Notes under the pieces: model-generated
Database searches by the model: none
The model's input: the letters and a program-made list of their open reading frames with translations, nothing else
Told to the model about the DNA's origin: nothing
Shown: positions 22,950-31,740 of the stretch, piece after piece
Position numbering within the stretch: the first letter of the stretch is position 1
Layout: each line of letters opens with the position of its first letter
Assembly: GCA_003290165.1 (NCBI GenBank)
Contig: QNQO01000449.1
Coordinates: forward strand, 496,001-560,000
Length of the DNA stretch: 64,000 nt
Direction: 5' to 3'
Source of the DNA: Berberis thunbergii
Lineage: Eukaryota > Streptophyta > Magnoliopsida > Ranunculales > Berberidaceae
Position numbers and translations under genes: made by a program

Positions 22950-23290
22950 TGCTCCTTCACACCCCCTGCAACATCCCCTTAAACTGCATGCAACAGCTCC
23001 TTAAAAATCCTGTTATGACCCTTGAAAACCCCCTGGAACAACCCTTCAATACCCCTTCGAAACATCATTTTTCACACCCTAAAACAACCCTGAATCACGC
23101 CCTGAAACAACCATCAAACAAACCAGAATAAGCCCTGAATCAGACCCATAAATCAACCCCGAATCAGATCCTGAATCAACCCCAAATCAAACCCTGAAAC
23201 AAACCTAAATCAGACCCTAAAACAACCTTGAATCAACCTCGAATCATACCCTGAAACAACCCTGAATCAACCCCAAATCGACCCTCCTTT
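22950..23290 (+). repeat. degenerate short tandem repeat (CCCTGAATCAA)
   Basis: More than 20 imperfect copies of a unit close to ACCCTGAATCAACC (11-14 bp), clearest at 23085-23285. It lies in the P arm of CACTA-2, in the same relative place as the pyrimidine-rich repeats of CACTA-1 and CACTA-4, but with a different sequence. Confidence 0.75.
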
Positions 23291-23579
23291 AGTAGCCTCA
23301 TTCTCTCTCTTTAAGTATCCTTCTGCATCTGCAAATAACTTCTAAATCCCTATTTTTTCTGTCTTCCATTTGTGAGGACTTCTTGATAGAATCACGTGAG
23401 AGGTTAGGGTTTTTTCACAAAGGGTTGAAAAGGGGGAGATGGAGCGGGAGATGGAGAAGCAAAGGGTTGAGAAAAGGGGGAGATGCAGCGGGAACGCGCG
23501 GGAAGAAAAAAAATTTCGCAAAATTTCAGCCGCCTGAAATCGACCTAATTCTCCACACCTTCACGTGCAACGCACGTGC

Positions 23580-23792
23580 ACTTTTGCAACGGTTTTAAGC
23601 CGTGGGTCACTATAGCCACGGTTTTTAGCCGTGGCAAACACACCAACGGTTTAGAACCGTGGCCAAGCCTTTTTTTAGCCACGGTTTTAAGCCGTTGGGC
23701 ACTATAGCCACGGTTTTTAGCCGTGGCAAACACACCAACGGCTTAGAACCGTGGCCACCCCTGTGTAGCTAATCAGCCCTTTTGGTGTAGTG
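23580..23792 (-). repeat. CACTA-2 P-type subterminal repeats and terminus
   Basis: About eight copies of the GCCACGGTTTTTAGCCGTGG family, ending CCCTTTTGGTGTAGTG. A ~60-bp block with GCCACGGTTTTTAGCCGTGG and ACACACCAACGG occurs twice (about 23615-23660 and 23705-23750). In reverse complement it aligns with the left end of CACTA-1. Confidence 0.88.
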
Positions 23793-23795
23793 ATA

Positions 23796-24725
23796 GTCGG
23801 GAATTCAATTTTGTCGTTTCAGGTTTTCAAAATCAGTTTTCGAACTGTTTTAATTCTCTCTAATATCAAAGGTGGTTAGAATGAAGGGTTTATGAGCGAG
23901 AAAATGAGGGTTATTGAGTGCTTTGTGAACTCGTTCATTTGAGAAATTCATTGAGAGGATTTGTGCTCGAGAGCCACCATTGATAAGTTGCTTGTGTTGT
24001 CAGCATGCAAAAAATAAAATAAAATAAATAAAATGTTACTGGAAGGAGTCATGCAAAACCATGAAAGGAGTCGTGCAAAACCATGTGATGTGAATCAATG
24101 TGTTCTAGTGGTTTATCAATCAATTGAGGAAGCTTTAACTCTCTGTTTCTGTTCTGACCATTTACATGGAGAAAGACAATGGTAGTCATAACGAAAACAA
24201 GGAACTTGAATGAAATCTCATATATAGTTTAGATACAATCTCAGCTCAAGGCTCATATCATAGACTCACTGTTAGCCTTCCTCCTTTTCCACTAATAAAA
24301 TTTCCTTGCAGTCTCGCCTGAATAAAAATGAAAAAATAATAACCAAAAAATATCTTAACATAAATGCAATCCCATCTAGCTCTTCACATGCTTATTATCA
24401 TATACACTTCATTATAATTTGATCAATGATGTATCTTCCAACTGTGTCGGACAACGTTCCAGCATTGAATGGATGCGAGCATGCAAGTAACCTGGAAATA
24501 TATCACTCAACTTTACTGCTGAAAGACATGCTCTGCATCTCAGGTAGCATTTTTGCACCCTCACTTCCAAGTTTGAAAGAGAGCCTCTGTTTCTGAAAGA
24601 CATTTAATTTTCCTTGCAGTTCCTGTATTGCTAAATGTGAATCATGTTATTATCGTTTTATGGAAGTTATGCATTGTAATTTTGCTGGCTTTTCATTTCT
24701 TTTCCTGGTTCTAAATGATACTCTT
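23796..24725. other. CACTA-1 interior right of the nested element
   Basis: AT-rich. Two near-identical phrases, GGAGTCATGCAAAACCATG and GGAGTCGTGCAAAACCATG, stand in tandem at 24044-24084. No gene recognised. Confidence 0.45.
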
Positions 24726-24730
24726 TGTAG

Positions 24731-25111
24731 TGACATTCAGCAGGCTAGATCCTGAAGGAAAACTTGTTATGGGGTTTTGAAAAGCATCAAATTGTGTAAC
24801 TTTGCAGGTAAACATTTCTACTCTTGCCACTTGCTAGTAAGACACAATTAGGAAATTGGCATAGTTTCTGTTATCAATCATAGCATGAAAACAATAATTA
24901 ATTACTATGTAACTTTTCCCTTTTTCAGCCCCTGAAGAGAAGTTCAGATCCTCACCTAAGTGCCATGTCGGACCATTTTCCCTCAGTTGATGGGAACATT
25001 AGCTGGCGCTGAGACTGACATGGGAAGAGGCACAGAGTTTGCTTCGCCCACCTCCAAGTGGCCAACCTAGCATAGTCATTACTGAGGACTACGAATTTGA
25101 AGAGTACGAAG
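24731..25111 (+). pseudogene. VAL-type B3 transcriptional repressor fragment
   Basis: Two exons. 24731-24807 starts after TTGTAG and reads FSRLDPEGKLVMGF, then a stop in place of Arg, then KASNCVTLQ before GTAAAC. This is the end of the B3 DNA-binding domain of the VAL1/VAL2 (HSI2) seed-programme repressors. 24930-25111 starts PLKRSSDPHLSAMSDHFPS. After an internal deletion that changes frame it reads LTWEEAQSLLRPPPSGQPS, then IVITEDYEFEEYE before a GTAAGC donor, a segment diagnostic of VAL proteins. Same sense as CACTA-1. The nonsense codon and deletion make it non-coding. The intron is kept, so capture was from genomic DNA. Confidence 0.88.
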
Positions 25112-25114
25112 TAA

Positions 25115-26365
25115 GCAAATTCTAAATTTGTTTGATTTTTATGTGCCTCTTTGTATCTGCTTAAGAAACACCTGAAAGAATGGTTGTATGTCGTGTGCCT
25201 TTTAAAATTTTATAATATGTCCCTAGGGAGAAGTTTCTCATGTTCTACAATTGTATTGTTCACATCATGAGTAAACTCACCATAACAAGTGCGAACAGAA
25301 TAAATATTAGTTATAGGATTGAATTTCTTGAACATCCCTTTTAGGTGAAAAGTAGCTGGAGAGAATAATAGGATTAGATGAGCATCTCAAGTCATATGAT
25401 TCAAAAGCTGGCTATTCTCTCTTACCTGTATTTTTCAAAAAATGTGCTTCCCTTTCACTGACAAGTGGCATTGGACATCTCAATGTAGTCTATGTTAGAA
25501 TCAAGGTTTAAAAAATCATAATCGGGAACTAAGGTGAAACCTTTCATGAAGCGGAGATGTAAACCTCATTTGTTTGTTAGAATTCAGTGAATAAAATGCT
25601 AAAAAAATAGTTAAAATTTATTTTTTTCACAAGCGAAATAAGCGAAATAAGCAAAATAAGAGTATTAACTTGAGGTGTGGCTTGTGCAGGGTTAAAATTT
25701 ATCTTATAGCTGATTGGAAGGGTGCTGTGTTTGATGTGCCAGCTGAAGAGCTTGATGCATTTCTTGCAGGTATACTCATGCTGTATTTACATTATGGTTG
25801 GTTAGCAGGTCTGTTAGCAAGTCTGCAAGTGGTTAGCAAGTCTTTTAGCAAGCTTGAAAATCTGTGGGGTTATCTGTTAGCAAGTTAGCAAGTCTGGATG
25901 GTTACACAAAACTGTTGGGGCATTGTTGCTATATCAATGTAGTGCTGTCTTGTGCTTTATGGAGAATTATAAAGGCATTAGGAACTTTTAGGAACTAATA
26001 TAAGTAGGGGAGTCTGTAACAGAAAACATTGATTCATTTTTGTAAACACATTGTACACGTGTAGGAGATTGGCAATCTCGAATTGTACCTAATACATTCT
26101 AGTCTTTCAGACCATTGTAACCTTTACATTCCAATCAAATAAATCTTTCCTTCCTATGAATTCTTTGTTTTCCTTTTCTGTGATTCTCTTGATAATGCTT
26201 GATTATTGCTGAAACTGCAATATCATCTTCCAGTATTCTCTGTAATCGCATTATCAGTTTGAAATTGGATTGTTCCAATTCTGCAGCAGCAGCAAAAAAA
26301 AATTAAATTTTTTTTGTATTATATTATTTTCGCAACAAACCAGATTTTTTTTTAATTTTGTTTTA
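25115..26365 (+). other. CACTA-1 right interior, one unassigned exon-like piece
   Basis: 25691-25770 reads LIADWKGAVFDVPAEELDAF then LAG before a GTATAC donor. It resembles a conserved plant exon that I cannot name. 25800-25895 has short direct repeats of GTTAGCAAGTCT. The remainder is AT-rich. Confidence 0.4.
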
Positions 26366-26367
26366 AC

Positions 26368-26873
26368 TGCCAACGGCTTACAACCGTGGTCGCTTCTTGC
26401 AACGGCTGCAAACCGTGGTATTTCTTCATCAGTTGCCACGGCTTAAAACCGTGGCCATGACTTGACACGGCTAAAAACCGTTGCTATGACGTTTGCCACG
26501 GCTTATTTCTCACTATTTAGCCACGACTTAAAATCGTGGCCAGAGTTAGACACGGCTTAAAACCGTTGCTACTTTGTTAGCAACGGTTTATAACCGTTGC
26601 TATTGTCCATGCATTATCACGGCTTAAAACCATAGCTACTTTGGCCACGGCTAAAAACTGTTGCTATTGTTCTTGCAACGGTTTAAAACCGTGGCTAAAT
26701 GCTAAAAATCACCACACCTCCTCAAGCATAAAACCGTTGCTAAAATGTTTAGCAACGGTTTATAACGATTAAAAGGAATTTCGCAACACCTCTGTAGCCC
26801 ACGGCTCTTAGCCGTGACAATGGGTTACCCCCACGGTTTAAAACCGTTGCTAATGGAGATTTTTGGTGTAGTG
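26368..26873 (+). repeat. CACTA-1 Q-type subterminal repeats and right terminus
   Basis: About 18 copies of the AACGGTTTTAAACCGT family over 500 bp, ending TTTTTGGTGTAGTG. The outer 100 bp are an inverted copy of the left end of CACTA-2. The triplet ATC follows at 26874-26876. Confidence 0.9.
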
Positions 26874-27050
26874 ATCTTTTGTAGTGGTTCTCATCATTGT
26901 CGCTCTCCTCGACTCCATTAATATTGTTCTCATTTCTGAAAATAAAACAATCTTTCAATCAGCCAAAAGACTTTAACATTAAAATCTACAAAAAAACAAT
27001 AGCTTATTAAACAAATAATGAATTGCATATGATATGATAATCATATGGTA

Positions 27051-27719
27051 AGCATGTTGGACAAACAAATCAGCACACAATACAGTTGGGCTAGCAGCCA
27101 CTGTCAAAGTTGTCGCCAACCTGATTAGGTTGTTGTCATACAACAACAAGACTATGCTTCAAACGGGCATGATAGTTGGGGGGGGGGCAAGTATGAAGAA
27201 GGCAAAATATATTCAGTGTCTTTTGGAAGGACAATTTTAGGGAGCCCTTCTGCCATTGGAGGGTCTGGTTCTAGCTACCTATATGGATTCTTTGATCAAG
27301 CATGGAAAAAAGGAATGACTAAAGATGAAGCTGAGAAACTGGTCGTGAAGGCAGTGTCCTTTGCCATCACTAGATATGTTGCAAGTGGAGGTGTTGTTCG
27401 CATTGTTATTATCAACTCCGAGGGAGCGACAAGGAACTTCTATCCTGGTAATGACCTTCCATTGTGGCACGAAGAGTTGGAGCCCACAACTCATTGTTGC
27501 TCGATATACTGGCTGTAGCTAATAATCTGGAGCCAATGCATGTAGAGAAAACTTGAGCGGAGGTTGATGGATGTAATTTAATATGGGAAAAGATTATTCT
27601 AAAAGTATGATTTGTGCATTTGTAAACTGAAACTTGAGTGATGTTGCATCAGAACTGTGTTATGAACTGAATTGTAGATTACATGTGGCAGTTTAAAATA
27701 AAAAAGCATGTTGGACAAA
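27051..27719 (+). repeat. 15-bp target-site duplication of the PBA1 retrocopy
   Basis: AGCATGTTGGACAAA occurs exactly at 27051-27065 and 27705-27719, directly flanking the processed pseudogene. This length is typical of LINE-machinery insertions. Confidence 0.88.
27066..27704 (+). pseudogene. PBA1: processed pseudogene of 20S proteasome beta-1 subunit (PBA1)
   Basis: Intronless, 5'-truncated copy of the mRNA for the caspase-like catalytic subunit of the 20S proteasome. The first bases after the target duplication already read NQHTIQLG, i.e. mid-protein. The copy continues (with indels) through [10 protein letters not shown] and [26 protein letters not shown] (27258-27308), VVRIVIINSEG, FYPGNDLPLWHEELEP, and a frameshifted C-terminus, LEPMHV, near 27522-27545. 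About 160 bp of 3'-UTR-like sequence and a short A-rich tail (27695-27704) follow. The N-terminal half with the catalytic threonine is missing, and a stop in the N-terminal part plus frameshifts rule out function. An intact PBA1 gene must lie elsewhere. Confidence 0.93.
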
Positions 27720-27738
27720 ACAATACACCATTACAAAC

Positions 27739-29497
27739 ATGTTGGATTCTAACAGACTTAGGGTACTCATCAAAATTAAGATTTAGGGTAATTTCATATG
27801 GTAAGCATGTTGGATTCTAACAGACTCAAGGTTAAGTATCTTGGGTTGCCTATGACTTCTTCCTACTTATCTCATACTCAATGCATGCCAATCATTGAAA
27901 ATATCAAGAAAAAAGTTAACTCTTGGAAGAAAACCCTTTTTTGGAAGGATCCTTGGCACCCAAAAAGTATACTAATGGAATGGTTCCCGCAGGAATTGTT
28001 GTATGACTTGACTCTAAATAAGGATGCTAAGGTCTCGGCCATTATAAAAGAAAATGCATGGAGTATACCTCAAAGTATAGGCAATCTATTGGATGATACT
28101 CCTAGCTATCCAATAGATGTTGAATTAGATGCAAGCAAACAGAATGAGGTACTGTGGAATGCGAGCAGTGATGGACAGCTTCAGATGAGAGATACTTATA
28201 ATGCAGTCATGAAAAGAAACAAGACATTAGACTGGGCTAGCATAGTATGGTTCAAGGGCAATATACCAAGGCATAGCTTCATTACCTGGGTATTAATTCA
28301 CGGAGCCTTGAAAACATTGAGTAACTCAAGAAATAGGGGACTGCACAACAGGACTTGTGTCCCTTATGCAACCAGGACACTGAAACAGAAAAACACATCT
28401 TCTTTGAATGCACGTACTCTCAGCATGTATGGATTAAGATGCTACACTACTTAAGCTATTCTAGACAGAATGCAGGCTGGGAAGAAGAAATCAAGTGGTG
28501 TATGCAAAATTTCAAAGGTAATAGCATCAATGCACAACTTAAAAAAGTTACTTTGAATGCCACAGTTTATTACCTATGGACAGAAAGAAACAATAGGTTA
28601 TATCAGCAGCAATACTGCACTAATATTGAATTAGTTAAGCGTATTTACAATGACGTGAGACTAAAATTTAGTGTTGGAGAGCTAATAGTAGAAGACAGTG
28701 CTAGGATTAGATAGATTTTTGGGAGATGGAACCTGGACGCTCTATATAGCATTCAACAACCAAATAAGTGTTCATGGACAAAACCCACAGCTGGGTGGTA
28801 TAAACTAAATAGTGATGGTTCGCTTCGAGGAAATACAGGAGGATATGGTGCTGTCATTAGGGATGACTAGGGTGATGCTGTGGCTGCATTCTCTGGATCA
28901 GTAATTGGGCACTTTGTGATCAAGCATGAACTACAGGGAGTTGAAGCAGGATTAAAACTAGTTAACTCTAGATGCGTTAGAAAGCTAGAAATCAGCACTG
29001 ATTCAGCAAGAGTGTGTGCATACTTAATTACAACTAGGCAGACAACATGGGACATACGACACACCATCAGCAGGATCAGGAGAATGCTTCGTGCCCTAGA
29101 AGACCACATTATAAAGCATGAATACAGAGAGACTAACAGAGTTGCAAAGTTGTAGACATGCTTGCAAGTTTAAATCCAAACTCTTCCTTTATGGAGATTA
29201 TTTCGAGTTCCTTTGCTTAGGATTCTAAGGATATTGTATATGAAGATAGAATAAGAAAGACCTATCTACGAATGTAATTCCATTTATTTTCAGGTTTGTG
29301 GATCCTAAATAACCCCACTCGCTTCCCATAAAAAAAAAAAAAAACAGACTCAAGGTAATCATCAAAATTGAGACTCAGGGTAATTTCATGGTAAGCATAT
29401 ATGTTGGATTTTAACAAACTCTGGGTAATCATATGGTAATCAGGGTAATCATATGGTAAGCATGTTGGATTCTAACAGACTCAAGGTAATTTCATTG
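27739..29497 (+). repeat. ~67-bp minisatellite interrupted by a LINE
   Basis: About four copies of a unit beginning AGCATGTTGGATTCTAACAG, running through CATCAAAATTGAGACTCAGG and ending TTTCATATGGTA: about 27739-27804, 27804-27832 continued at 29357-29391, 29392-29457, and a partial copy from 29458. The LINE sits inside the second unit. Shorter pieces of the unit (CATATGGTAAGCATGTTGGA) also occur near 27041-27062. Confidence 0.75.
27833..29342 (+). mobile_element. 5'-truncated L1-type LINE
   Basis: End of an ORF2-like gene followed by an A-run (29329-29342), flanked by exact 14-bp copies of AACAGACTCAAGGT (27819-27832 and 29343-29356). It starts at KYLGLPMTSS (C-terminal part of reverse transcriptase). 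It continues with IPRHSFITWVLIHGALKTL and, in a shifted frame, CPLCNQDTETEKHIFFEC (zinc-binding zf-RVT region, 28355-28410). After a stop it has an RNase H-like domain (KLNSDGSLRGNTGGYGAVIR near 28803-28862, then STDSARV). Several frameshifts and stops make it dead. The 3' tail words GGATCCTAAATAACCCC also occur in CACTA-1 and CACTA-4. Confidence 0.92.
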
Positions 29498-30110
29498 AAC
29501 AAAATGAACTCGTATTCCGGATAGTATTCATCAAGGATAATTTCTGACAGTGTGGGGCGCATTAACAGGTAGTGGCTATGAGTGTAATAAGGATCAGAGA
29601 TGCTTAGACATTACATCCATGAAAAATTGATCCATAGAAGAAGCATTAGACTCAAACACCTTTGTATTCATTTCTTGCCACATAACTCACACACCCATAA
29701 TGAATGAATTACCAAACTGATCAAACCTCCTTGTTTGTACCCTTACAATAAGCTTGGTCCTTCCAATCGTCAAACACATCCAAAATGGACTACCATGTCA
29801 TCCAATAAACCTCACTCAAAATATTATCACACAAGATAGCAAAGGTGGCTTCACAGTTAAACTACTCAGATGCTATAAGATACTATTGTCAAATACTACG
29901 CAGATACTACTCAAATGCTTCACAATTAAACGAATAACATATACTACTTAGATGCTTCACAATTAAACTACTCAAATGCTTCACAGTATTTTTTTGCCAT
30001 GTTCTTGACAAACAAATAGTAAGAAGCAAAACATAATGAAAATAAAAATACTTGACTTGGAAAAAATAAACATTACCGTGAATGATGTGAGGCTTCAGAC
30101 AGCTACGTAT
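29498..30110. other. AT-rich spacer
   Basis: Contains a degenerate repeat of TACTCAGATGCTTCACAATT (about 29860-29985). No gene recognised. It could be the 3' part of the CACTA element whose TNP1-like gene follows on the minus strand, but no terminus was found. Confidence 0.4.
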
Positions 30111-30114
30111 GTCC

Positions 30115-31740
30115 CGACATGAAATTCTTAAACATATTTTGTATCTGATTATGTTGGTCCTTTTGCATTTGGTTCACCCGTTTTGATAACTCCGTCTCCA
30201 TCGTAGTTTGTTTCATCCTTATTTCATCTGTCAACTCATCTACTCGTTTGCGTAATTATTGATTCTCTTTTTCAGCATTCTCAGCTCTACGACTAGCACT
30301 CGCCTCTATTAAACTACATTTGGAGCTTGATCTAGCGGTTAGCATGAGCTTGACTCCATGCCCTAGCCCATGCACATATCCTGATTTTGTCCCAAGGACC
30401 TCAGTCATGATCTCCAATTCAGTCCTTTTAGTACCATCTAGTGTTGGTTTATTGTGCATTAACTCCATATTTTGCTGTGATAACACAATTAAAAGTTGAT
30501 AAGATACAACTTAAGCACCTGTATAATTTAATTTCTAGTCAATTTCTTACCAAATTAGCCTCCGCCGACACGTGAACCCATTCTCCCATTTTTCGACAAT
30601 GTACGTTCTGGTAATGATCTAACTCACTAGGCACTTGGCCAGTCTCTGGATTTCGCTGCGCAGTTATAACACAATGTAATGAATGATATGTGATATGTGA
30701 CATAAGATATGATAAAAATTAACGCAATTAAGAATCTTACCTTATCATATAGATTTCGAACAAATGACTTGGAGCCTGAGGTATGAGGCAATTCACCATT
30801 TTTCTTATTCTGAGAATTTATTTTGCTTCTTTCTGTGTACAACGTTAAACAATATAATGGAATATATGAAATTTAGCTATACTAAATCATTTAAAATGCC
30901 TATTTAGCTTTATCATTTAAAATTGATAATTTATACATAGATATGTTACCTGAAATTTCTCTAAACTAAATCGTTCACAGAGGACTTTCCATTCATCAAT
31001 CGTAACTTCTAATTGTGCATTCCGAAGTGCTTCCTCACGTGTACCAAACTTCTTATAATGTTTGTATAAGTTTGACCGATAATCAGATAGGCGATGTTGA
31101 ACCATGTCATCAATAGTGAGAATAACATGAGGATCACTTGTATCAATTTCAAACTTATCCTGCAAAGTAATAAACAACAAATTGAATACTAATATATGTT
31201 TTCAACAACAAATGAACAAAATACAATAAAAATAATTATAATAACTTAGAACTTGCCTTCAAACTTTGATAAATGTGTTTTTGTCAACCACCTTGACATC
31301 TCGCCACATACTTGATGTCGGGATCAAGGTTAGAGCTAAAATGCCAACCTCTGTAGTAAACTCTGAAGCATAAATACCAACAGGTCTAATGTAATCGCCC
31401 GGGATATCAACGCGCACCTTGTTACCACCGCGAGTTAACTTTTGTAGCGATAATCCCCTTCTCCTACCATGTCCTTTTTTATTCATTGATGATGCTATGA
31501 AAAAAATTACATATATTGACTACTTGAACCATAACAGGATTGAAAAAATTACGAAAAAGAAGAAGAAGTTCAAGCTTGCATAATGTGTTACGTCTGATAG
31601 ATCTATTCGAATTGATAGAAACCCTGGTTGGATTGACAGAAGATTCGGAAAGAAGTGAAGGGTTCAGTTTAGGTTGTGGAGATTGATCCAACTCCGGCTG
31701 TGATTGGTGAGGCAAAGAAATGGATCCAACATTAGACAAG
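30115..31740 (-). pseudogene. second TNP1-like gene (plant transposase, Ptta/En/Spm family)
   Basis: Minus-strand multi-exon gene of another CACTA family. In order: Ser/Pro-rich N-terminus (from about 31740); KVRVDIPGDYIRPVGIYASE to KVVDKNTFIK (about 31430-31260); DKFEIDTSDPHVILTIDD to LCERFSLEKFQ (31155-30950); NSQNKKNGELPHTSGSKSF (about 30825-30765); ETGQVPSELDHYQNVHCRKM (about 30645-30590); MELMHNKPTLDGTKRTELEI then VLGTKSGYVHGLGHGVK (30480-30350); and a long coiled coil with a stop near 30256, giving way to LRKRVDELTDEI. The HTSGSKSF and ...VLG..G.V.G.G blocks are typical of the family. Splice signals are plausible. It is truncated at its N-terminal side by the LTR element at 31734. Expected role: DNA-binding accessory factor for transposition. 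Confidence 0.75.

Larger units (their letters stand above)
13834..23792 (-). mobile_element. CACTA-2: nested CACTA carrying a seven-gene mosaic
   Basis: Termini CACTACACCAAAAACC (13834) and CCCTTTTGGTGTAGTG (ending 23792), flanked by ATA (13831-13833) and ATA (23793-23795). Its left end on the plus strand is Q type (matching the right end of CACTA-1 over ~100 bp in inverted orientation), and its right end is P type. It is therefore the same family inserted in reverse. It has no transposase genes. The interior carries fragments of COX6A, deoxyhypusine hydroxylase, HAC, exportin-1, TOPLESS-related, RBM28-like and kinesin genes. All are on the minus strand, i.e. in the P-to-Q sense in which the element's left-end promoter would read. 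Confidence 0.85.
2696..26873 (+). mobile_element. CACTA-1: 24-kb CACTA (En/Spm) transposon with captured genes
   Basis: Left terminus CACTACACCAAAAGG at 2696 and right terminus TTTTTGGTGTAGTG ending at 26873. The flanking triplets are ATC (2693-2695) and ATC (26874-26876), the 3-bp target duplication expected of CACTA elements. The left end has the same subterminal sequence (P type) as CACTA-4 at 58301, and the right end has a different type (Q). It contains a decayed TNP1-like gene, fragments of four host genes and the nested CACTA-2. TNP2 transposase is absent, so the element is non-autonomous. Removing CACTA-2 (9959 bp plus one target copy) gives an element of about 14 kb. Confidence 0.85.

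Noticed and set aside
2696..23792. Pairing of the two P-type ends as one 21-kb CACTA element
   Set aside because: It would interleave with 13834-26873, and the flanking triplets (ATC and ATA) differ; the nested alternative gives two exact duplications.
1498..26886. A complete outer CACTA from 1498 to TTTTGTAGTG at 26886
   Set aside because: Only CACTACAA is shared by the two ends, and the flanks CTT/GTT differ at one base; kept only as a possible left end.
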